From Paraburkholderia guartelaensis (GTDB lineage: Bacteria > Pseudomonadota > Gammaproteobacteria > Burkholderiales > Burkholderiaceae): a DNA stretch of 64,000 bases. The notes below the pieces were generated by a model. It had not been told where the DNA came from, ran no database searches, and was given only the letters and a program-made list of their open reading frames with translations. The stretch spans positions 248,001 through 312,000 of the forward strand of contig NZ_SMOD01000002.1 in NCBI RefSeq assembly GCF_004353905.1, read 5' to 3'. Positions 57,579 to 64,000 of the stretch are shown here, piece after piece. A program made the translations under genes and the position numbers. How positions within the stretch are numbered: the stretch's first letter is position 1; each line of letters begins with the position of its first letter.

Positions 57579-59015
57579 TCAAGGAAGCTTAAGGCCCGGA
57601 ACGCTGATTCGTGCCATCGCAGACACGAGCGGGGCCAAGGGGTACGTAATCGAACCGTAACTACGGCCAACTGAGCCGCCAGCATGGCCGGTTATCGCGT
57701 CCGACACTTCCTCTGTAATCCCGGCGTCTCTCGCTAGGTCTTTCCAGAGATGGCGGAACGAGTGCATCGGGGCTATACGCGGATCGATAACGCCGCACGT
57801 ACCACGGAGGTACATACCCCACCACTTGCCCCACGAAGCGCCCTCGCGGCCTTCCCTGTCCGGTCGTACGTCGAACAACCTATCCGCACCCTTGCGGCTC
57901 GCTACGTACTCCAGAAAACCCCGTTCCAGTATTGCGGCGTGTATCGGTATCCGGCGGACGCTCGGCACGTTCTTAACGTCCTGCCCTTCCCCGGCTGCTG
58001 TGAGTCGCACGACCCATGCTGTAGCGGTCCCGTTTCCGTCGCGGTACGTTTCCTCGTACACATCGGACGGGCTTAGCTGGGCTAGTTCCTCCAACCGCGC
58101 GCCGTGCAACAGGGCTAGCAATGGCAACCAATACGCGGCTTCTCCGCAGCCGGATACAGGTCTTGCAGCTTCGGTAAACACTGGCGAGCTAAATACCTTC
58201 TGCAGCATAGAAAGGTCATACGGGATACGTGCGGCTTTCGCGTTCTGGCGCGCGCCTACCTTTATTCCTAGTGCCGCGTTGGTATCGGCCTTAAGGTTAT
58301 TCACGGCCCATGCGAGCAACGTAGACAACATGGTTAGCTGCTGATCGGTATTTACGGGCGTCTGTCCCGCTGCGCGGAGAGCGTTCTTAAACGCAACGAC
58401 GTTTGCGCGGGTTATGTCTCTAACGGGTATGCGGCCTACGAGGTCATAGAACCGGCCCACCACTTTGTTAGCAATGCCGATTGTTCGCTTCTCCGGGTTA
58501 CGGTCTTTGGCCCATAGCTCGACCAGTTCGGCTAGATGGCCTTCGGATGCGTTGCGCTGGACGGTGGCGGGTTTGCGGACCTTCGGTAATGCCGTGGCAG
58601 CGGGAACCGGTTGCGGGGCTGCTGTAGGGGCTGTGCGCGCTTCTCCGTTCTGTAGACGTGCCATAAAGGAGGCGAATTCCAGATACCTCGCCTCGCGGGC
58701 GTCGTGTGCGGCTTCCTGTGCGTCTAGTGGCTCGTGGAACTCTTCGGCAGAGGCTTCCTGTACCTGTTCCGCCCGCTCCACTTCCGCCCGCGTTACGGGC
58801 TTGTATGTGGGCTTACCGCGTAGCGCTTCGAACTCTCTATCGATGAATACGGACGCTTCCCGCACAAGCCGCTCTGCGTCTCTGCGGTCGCTAGTGCCCA
58901 AGGCGCGCACTATCTCTGCCTTGCCGTTGAAATGCTGGCGAAGGTCAACGGGAATCTTCCGGCGCACGTAATAGCGCGCGCCTCGGCGTAGTAGGTGATT
59001 GGTCGGCACGTCCAT
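57579..59015 (-). CDS. Tyrosine recombinase / site-specific integrase
   Basis: A 478-residue integrase. The N-terminal LLRRGARYYVRRKIPVDLRQHF is the binding domain typical of DUF6538-type recombinases; a SAM-like core-binding domain follows (about 165-260). Catalytic residues are visible: Arg in LLHGARLEELAQL, the His-x2-Arg in MHSFRHLWKDLARD, His in GHAGG, and the nucleophile Tyr in SVGRSYGSI. I use the ATG at 59015; an upstream in-frame ATG near 59111 would cross the right repeat. Its promoter lies next to that repeat. Confidence 0.92.
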   Translation of the reverse strand: MDVPTNHLLRRGARYYVRRKIPVDLRQHFNGKAEIVRALGTSDRRDAERLVREASVFIDREFEALRGKPTYKPVTRAEVERAEQVQEASAEEFHEPLDAQEAAHDAREARYLEFASFMARLQNGEARTAPTAAPQPVPAATALPKVRKPATVQRNASEGHLAELVELWAKDRNPEKRTIGIANKVVGRFYDLVGRIPVRDITRANVVAFKNALRAAGQTPVNTDQQLTMLSTLLAWAVNNLKADTNAALGIKVGARQNAKAARIPYDLSMLQKVFSSPVFTEAARPVSGCGEAAYWLPLLALLHGARLEELAQLSPSDVYEETYRDGNGTATAWVVRLTAAGEGQDVKNVPSVRRIPIHAAILERGFLEYVASRKGADRLFDVRPDREGREGASWGKWWGMYLRGTCGVIDPRIAPMHSFRHLWKDLARDAGITEEVSDAITGHAGGSVGRSYGSITYPLAPLVSAMARISVPGLKLP

Positions 59016-59550
59016 GTCCCTAAGTGTAGGTCGGTGGAAGTAACCGGAGGCACAGATACCAATCGCGTTAGTGTTACAGCCGGGGCCTTGCTGGATAAGG
59101 CTTTGAGCCATGTTTGATTACTAGAGGGAGAACCAAAGACTCTCCGCTTTCTCTGATTTTCACTGACTTGTCGTCCCGCCGCTCTTTCGTTTGCGCTGCG
59201 ATCGCAGCGAAGTGCACGGCGCGCGCCGCCTTTTCCCCGTGCGGCACGCCTGTGTGGGAGGCTCAATTATCGTGTGCGCGGCGCGCTTGTCCAGTACCCG
59301 GAATGCATCGGTTGTAACGAAACCCGAAATCCTTCCGGACGAAAGCGAATCGTAGGTTTTATCGACTATTCATTCAGAATAGGTATCCCGGGATGCTGCA
59401 GCGCATCCCCTCCCGCCTGCCGTTTGCAAACGTGGATTTGCGCCCTGAGCGCCCCGCGCGCCGTTGCAGCGCCACATGGCCCTGTATGCAACGTCGCGCG
59501 GCATGCCCTGAGGCCTTCTGCCGTTAATAAATTCCAGCCTGGAGACCATC
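59016..59550. other. Gene-free region between recombinase and LuxR gene
   Basis: About 535 bp. The first 64 bp belong to the element and include the right repeat. The rest shows no supported gene. It should carry the luxR-type promoter; no lux-box-like dyad stood out. Confidence 0.6.
59067..59079 (+). repeat. Right 13-bp direct repeat, candidate attachment site
   Basis: GTTAGTGTTACAG, identical and in the same orientation as 56825-56837, located 52 bp upstream of the recombinase start. Confidence 0.65.
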
Positions 59551-60762
59551 ATGGGGCCCACACCGGCCGCGCACGCTGCGGCCATCGATACGGCTGCACA
59601 CAGCGCGCGCGTGCGGCACTGTGAGCCGGATGAAACCGGCGGCCTGATCGACGCGATCTACGATGCCGGCTTCGACGCGCAACGCTGGCCGGAGGTCTGT
59701 GCGCGCATTGCGCAACGCATCGGCGCGCAACACGTCAATCTCACCATGCTGCCGCCCGAAAGCACGTTCTCGCTCGCCGAGTGGGACGGCATCGACGCTT
59801 CGTTTGCGCATTCGTATGCACAGCACTACGGCGACTTCGATCCGATCGTGCCGCAGGCGCGCCGCTGGGCCGCCGGCACGCTCGTCACCGACACGATGAT
59901 CCACCCGCAGGGAAGTCTGCAACGCAGCGCCTTCGTGCAGGAATGGGTGCGGCCCCAGCGCTTCTACACGGTGGCCTTCGCGAACGTGCTGCGCGAAGGC
60001 GATATGGCCGCCGTGCTCGGCGCGCTGCGCCACGAAACGCGCTTCTATAGCGAAGATGAACTGGACGCGCTGCGCACGCTGCTGCCGCATCTGCGCAATG
60101 CCTTGCGCGTGCAGCGGCACACGGCCCGCACCCTCGCCTCACACGACAAAAGCGCCCATGCGCCCGCGGACGCACTCGATGCGCTCGCGCATGGCGTGCT
60201 GATCGTCGACGCCGATGCGCACATCGTGTTCGCGAATCGCGCCGCCGCGACGCAGCTCGCACGCGCAAACGGGCTGCGCACCGAGCACGCCGCACTCTGC
60301 GCCGCCACGGCTGCCGCCACGCAGCAGTTGCGCTCGCTGATCGCGCGTGCGGCCGGGCGCGACGCGCGCGGCCGCACGGGCGGCGCGATGCTGATCGCCC
60401 GCCAGCCGCCCGACGAGCCGCTCCAGGCGCTCATTTCGCCGCTGGGCGAGCACCGTCACGCCGACTACTTCGCCCAAGGCGCGCGCACCGGCACCGCCAT
60501 GCTCATCGTGATCGATCCGCAGTCGTCACGGCGCGGCGTGGAGACGCGTCTCATCGCGCTGTTCGGACTCACGCCCGCGGAAGCGCGCGTGGCCTGCGAG
60601 GTCGGCAAGGGCCTCAACCCGAAAGACGTGGCAGAAGCGCTGCAGGTGCTGCCCTCGACGGTGCGCACGCATCTGCACCACGTGTTCGCGAAAACCACCA
60701 CGCGCCGCCAGGCCGAGCTGATGCGTTTGATCGCGCAGCTTGCGATTGCACGCGGCGATTGA
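59551..60762 (+). CDS. LuxR-family transcriptional regulator
   Basis: A 403-residue regulator with a C-terminal LuxR helix-turn-helix (LTPAEARVACEVGKGLNPKD and STVRTHLHHVFAKT, about 340-395). The N-terminal 200 residues (GGLIDAIYDAGFDAQRWPEV) and a PAS-like middle (DALAHGVLIVDADAHIVFANRAAA) replace any acyl-homoserine-lactone domain, so it is not a typical quorum receptor. GGAGA precedes the ATG. No luxI is near. Target unknown; it is convergent with the liv genes. Confidence 0.9.
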   Translation: MGPTPAAHAAAIDTAAHSARVRHCEPDETGGLIDAIYDAGFDAQRWPEVCARIAQRIGAQHVNLTMLPPESTFSLAEWDGIDASFAHSYAQHYGDFDPIVPQARRWAAGTLVTDTMIHPQGSLQRSAFVQEWVRPQRFYTVAFANVLREGDMAAVLGALRHETRFYSEDELDALRTLLPHLRNALRVQRHTARTLASHDKSAHAPADALDALAHGVLIVDADAHIVFANRAAATQLARANGLRTEHAALCAATAAATQQLRSLIARAAGRDARGRTGGAMLIARQPPDEPLQALISPLGEHRHADYFAQGARTGTAMLIVIDPQSSRRGVETRLIALFGLTPAEARVACEVGKGLNPKDVAEALQVLPSTVRTHLHHVFAKTTTRRQAELMRLIAQLAIARGD

Positions 60763-60789
60763 TTCAACATTCGGTTGACGCAAAAAGAA

Positions 60790-60836
60790 GCGGCCCGCGC
60801 ATCCCACGTTCCATGAACGCGGATGGCGCGGGCCGC
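60790..60836 (-). terminator. Terminator after livF, convergent with the LuxR gene
   Basis: A long hairpin: GCGGCCCGCGC at 60790-60800 pairs with GCGCGGGCCGC at 60826-60836, with further ATCC/GGAT and CGTT/AACG pairing inside. On the minus strand it is followed by CTTCTTTTTG. Confidence 0.85.
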
Positions 60837-60858
60837 AGCGCGGTCTTGTCCGCGACGA

Positions 60859-61559
<701 letters not shown>

Positions 61560-61560
<1 letters not shown>

Positions 61561-62330
61561 CAGTCCTCTCCGAGATAGGCCTTGATCACGCGCGGGTCGT
61601 TGCGCACTTCGTCGGGTTTGCCGATCATGATCGGCTTGCCGTGCTCCATCACCAGAATGCGGTCCGACACGCCCATCACGAGGCTCATGTCGTGCTCGAT
61701 CAGGAGTACGGAGATTCCGAATTCGTTGCGCAGGCCGTCCACCATCTGCTGCAGCTCGACCTTTTCCTGCGGGTTCAAGCCTGCCGCGGGTTCGTCGAGC
61801 ATCAGTAGACGCGGATCGGTGATCATGCAGCGCGCGATTTCGAGCCGGCGCTGATGGCCGTACGACAGCGTGCCCGCCTCGCGGTTCGCCACCTGCTTCA
61901 GGCCCACGCGCTCGAGCCAGTACGCGGCACGCTCGAGCGCGGCGCGTTCGGCGCGGCGATAGGCGGGCGTCGCGAACAGGCCGCTCAGCATGTTGCGGTT
62001 CACCTTCAGGTGCTGCGCGACCATGAGGTTTTCCAGCACCGTCAACTGCTTGAAGAGGCGAATATTCTGGAACGTGCGCACGAGGCCGCGGCGCGCGACC
62101 TGGTGGCTCGGCTGGCCGGTGATGGCATGGCCTTCGAGCACGATGTCGCCCGCGGTGGGCTTGTAGAAGCCGCCCACGCAGTTGAACACCGTCGTCTTGC
62201 CCGCGCCGTTCGGCCCGATGATCGCGAACACTTCGTTCGGACGCACGTCGAAGTCGATGCCGTCCACGGCCAGCAGACCGCCGAAGCGCATCTGCAGGCC
62301 GGCTACTTTCAACAACGCTTGTGCGCTCAT
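61560..62330 (-). CDS. livG: Branched-chain amino-acid ABC ATPase LivG
   Basis: A 256-residue ATPase. Walker [18 protein letters not shown], signature [15 protein letters not shown], and Walker [16 protein letters not shown] (the LivG-type AAGLNP) are present. The ATG at 62330 overlaps the livM stop by four bases. Longer frames upstream lie inside livM and are rejected. Confidence 0.95.
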
Positions 62331-63598
62331 TGCGGCAACTCCACGTGCGGACGGCTCGCGGGCAACAGGCCCTGCGGACGCCACATCATCATCAGCACCA
62401 TCACCAGACCGAAGATCAGCATGCGGTACTCGGCAAAGCCGCGCGCCACTTCGGGCAGCGCCGTGAGCAGGATCGCGGCGAGCACGACGCCCAGCTGCGA
62501 GCCCATGCCGCCCAGCACCACCACGGCAAGAATGAGCGCCGACTCGATGAAGGTGAACGACTCGGGCGTGACGAGCCCCTGGCGCGCCGCAAAAAACGCA
62601 CCGGCGAGGCCCGCGAACGACGCCCCCAGCGTGAACGCCGAGAGCTTGATGCGCGTGGGATTCAGACCCAGCGAGCGGCACGCGATTTCGTCTTCGCGCA
62701 GCGCTTCCCAGGCGCGGCCCATCGGCATGCGCAACAGACGGCTCGTGACGAACAGCGTGAACGCCACCAGCACGAGCGCGAGCAGGTACAGGAAGATCAC
62801 CATGTGCTCGCCGCTGTACTCGATGCCGATCAGCTCGTTGAATGTCTTCGCGCCTTCCACACTCGCGTGGCGGGCCATTTCGAAGCCGAACACGGTGGGC
62901 TTGGGAATGCTGGAAATGCCGTCCGGGCCGCCCGTGATGCTCGTGAGGTTATTGAGCAGGAGGCGGATGATCTCACCGAAGCCGAGCGTGACGATGGCGA
63001 GATAGTCGCCGCGCAGACGCAGCACCGGGAAGCCGAGCACGAAGCCGAACGTGGCTGCGGCAAGCGCGGCGAGCGGCAGGCATTCCCAGAACGTGAAGCC
63101 GAAGTACTGGTTGAGCAGCGCATACGTATAGCCGCCCACCGCATAGAAGCCCACGTAGCCGAGGTCGAGCAGACCCGCGAAGCCCACGACGATATTGAGC
63201 CCGAGGCCGAGAATCACGTAGATGAGCGCGAGCGTCGCCACGTCGATCGAACCGCGCGAACCGAGGAACGGGAACACCGCACCGAATGCGAGGAGCACCC
63301 AGATCGCCACGCGCTGCTGACGCGCGCCGAGCGCAGGAGCCCTGGGCAAGCGCACGTGACTCGTGGCGCGCACGAACATCGGCTTGACGAGCTGGAACAC
63401 GAACACCACGGCGGCCGCGATCCACACCGGGCGCCAGTGCTGCTGCAGCACGACCTGATAGCCATCCAGCGTGAGTTGCAGGCCGAGAATGGGCGCCGTG
63501 AGGATGATGGTCGCCACGGCGGCGGCAAGCGCCCCCTTCACCGTTTGCGACGAAGATTGACCAGGCGCGGCCACGCGAACCGAAACAGTTTGACTCAT
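62327..63598 (-). CDS. livM: Branched-chain amino-acid ABC permease LivM
   Basis: A 423-residue permease with 10-11 helices. The family region [29 protein letters not shown] and the cytoplasmic ATPase-contact loop [20 protein letters not shown] are clear. The N-terminus carries extra helices compared with short LivM proteins, as in E. coli. It lies seven bases after livH and overlaps livG by four bases. Confidence 0.95.
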   Translation of the reverse strand: MSQTVSVRVAAPGQSSSQTVKGALAAAVATIILTAPILGLQLTLDGYQVVLQQHWRPVWIAAAVVFVFQLVKPMFVRATSHVRLPRAPALGARQQRVAIWVLLAFGAVFPFLGSRGSIDVATLALIYVILGLGLNIVVGFAGLLDLGYVGFYAVGGYTYALLNQYFGFTFWECLPLAALAAATFGFVLGFPVLRLRGDYLAIVTLGFGEIIRLLLNNLTSITGGPDGISSIPKPTVFGFEMARHASVEGAKTFNELIGIEYSGEHMVIFLYLLALVLVAFTLFVTSRLLRMPMGRAWEALREDEIACRSLGLNPTRIKLSAFTLGASFAGLAGAFFAARQGLVTPESFTFIESALILAVVVLGGMGSQLGVVLAAILLTALPEVARGFAEYRMLIFGLVMVLMMMWRPQGLLPASRPHVELPQ

Positions 63599-63605
63599 GG
63601 CGACC

Positions 63606-64000
63606 TCACACCTTTTCGACGTCCGGCTTGCCGAGCAGGCCGGTGGGACGGAAGAGCAGCACGAGCACGAGCAGGCCGAAGGCCACTACGTCCTTGTACT
63701 CCGCAGGCATGTAGCCCGAGGCGAAGGTTTCGGCGAGACCGAGCAGCACGCCGCCGAGCATCGCGCCCGGAATGCTGCCGATGCCGCCTAGCACCGCGGC
63801 CGTGAACGCCTTGATGCCCGCAATGAAGCCGATATACGGATTGAGCTTGCCGATCGTGAGACCGATCAGCACGCCGCCCACTGCCGCGAGCATGGCGCCG
63901 AGCACGAACGTGAACGAGATCACGCGGTTCGTATCGATGCCGAGCAGGTTTGCCATCTTCATGTCTTCCGCGCAGGCGCGGCACGCGCGGCCCATACGCG
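63606..64000 (-). CDS. livH: Branched-chain amino-acid ABC permease LivH, N-terminal part outside window
   Basis: The C-terminal 130 or so residues of Liv[29 protein letters not shown] is the conserved contact loop, followed by helices [14 protein letters not shown] and [15 protein letters not shown]. The gene continues past the right edge; the ATG at 63995 is an internal methionine. Upstream genes, probably including the binding protein, are not visible. Confidence 0.93.
   Translation of the reverse strand, partial: RMGRACRACAEDMKMANLLGIDTNRVISFTFVLGAMLAAVGGVLIGLTIGKLNPYIGFIAGIKAFTAAVLGGIGSIPGAMLGGVLLGLAETFASGYMPAEYKDVVAFGLLVLVLLFRPTGLLGKPDVEKV

Larger units (their letters stand above)
56825..59079. 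mobile_element. Putative two-gene integrative element, 2.25 kb
   Basis: A block bounded by the direct repeat GTTAGTGTTACAG at both ends. It contains only a tyrosine recombinase (57579-59015) and a 174-residue protein (56850-57374), both on the minus strand and with lower GC and different codon choice from their surroundings. The repeat copies fit attL and attR. No tRNA gene is at either edge. The element appears to sit in the upstream region of the DUF4337 gene. Whether it still moves, or is a remnant of a larger island, cannot be told from one sequence. Confidence 0.6.

Noticed and set aside
56825..59079. Integration into a tRNA gene
   Set aside because: I found no tRNA-like cloverleaf or CCA-adjacent acceptor stem at either repeat. 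The target looks like plain intergenic DNA.
59551..60762. LuxR protein as an acyl-homoserine-lactone receptor
   Set aside because: The N-terminal region lacks the autoinducer-binding signature, is too long, and no luxI is nearby.

Overview
The window reads as chromosomal DNA of a Burkholderia-group betaproteobacterium, most likely Paraburkholderia or Caballeronia. It has high GC with G/C-ending codons, a recCBD gene order, and a contiguous cepacian-type exopolysaccharide (bce) locus. It holds about 45 genes. No tRNA, rRNA or CRISPR array was seen.

Left part (1-13.4 kb): the N-terminal part of an EmrA/HlyD membrane-fusion protein, divergent from a TetR/CecR-like regulator; a LysE-type exporter; a second TetR regulator followed by an Ohr/OsmC peroxidase, with three copies of one palindrome around them; and recC-recB-recD, coupled by 4-base overlaps. 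Middle-left (13.4-24.8 kb, mostly minus strand): ugpA-ugpE-ugpC without a binding-protein gene, a ferredoxin-type FAD reductase, an orphan polar amino-acid binding protein, an MFS permease, a nucleoside 2-deoxyribosyltransferase-like protein, and two acid-peptidase-family genes (S10 and S53).

Central part (25.1-53.1 kb): an exopolysaccharide locus whose order matches bceT, S, R, Q, P, O, N, M, K, J, I, H, G, F, E, D, C, B, A. It encodes sugar-nucleotide supply (GalU type, UDP-glucose dehydrogenase, GDP-mannose synthesis, GDP-mannose dehydratase and reductase), the priming transferase, five glycosyltransferase genes (one with two GT-B domains), flippase, polymerase, tyrosine kinase, phosphatase, outer-membrane exporter, two acyltransferases and a secreted beta-propeller protein. 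bceB to bceK form one tightly packed transcription unit on the minus strand; bceA is divergent from it across about 500 bp of AT-rich DNA. A 545-bp imperfect palindrome sits between the convergent ends of bceS and bceR. Both genes lose C-ending codons progressively as they approach it.

Right part (53-64 kb): a protein with an IS5-transposase-like N-terminal DNA-binding domain beside bceA; small exported or membrane proteins (DUF2501, an unknown, DUF4337); a 2.25-kb block with a tyrosine recombinase and one unknown gene, bounded by a perfect 13-bp direct repeat and probably a minimal integrative element; a LuxR-type regulator; and livF-livG-livM-livH (partial) for branched-chain amino-acid uptake.

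The best candidates for something undescribed are the palindrome with its symmetric codon-bias gradient, the two-gene integrative element, and the domesticated transposase-like regulator next to the exopolysaccharide locus.
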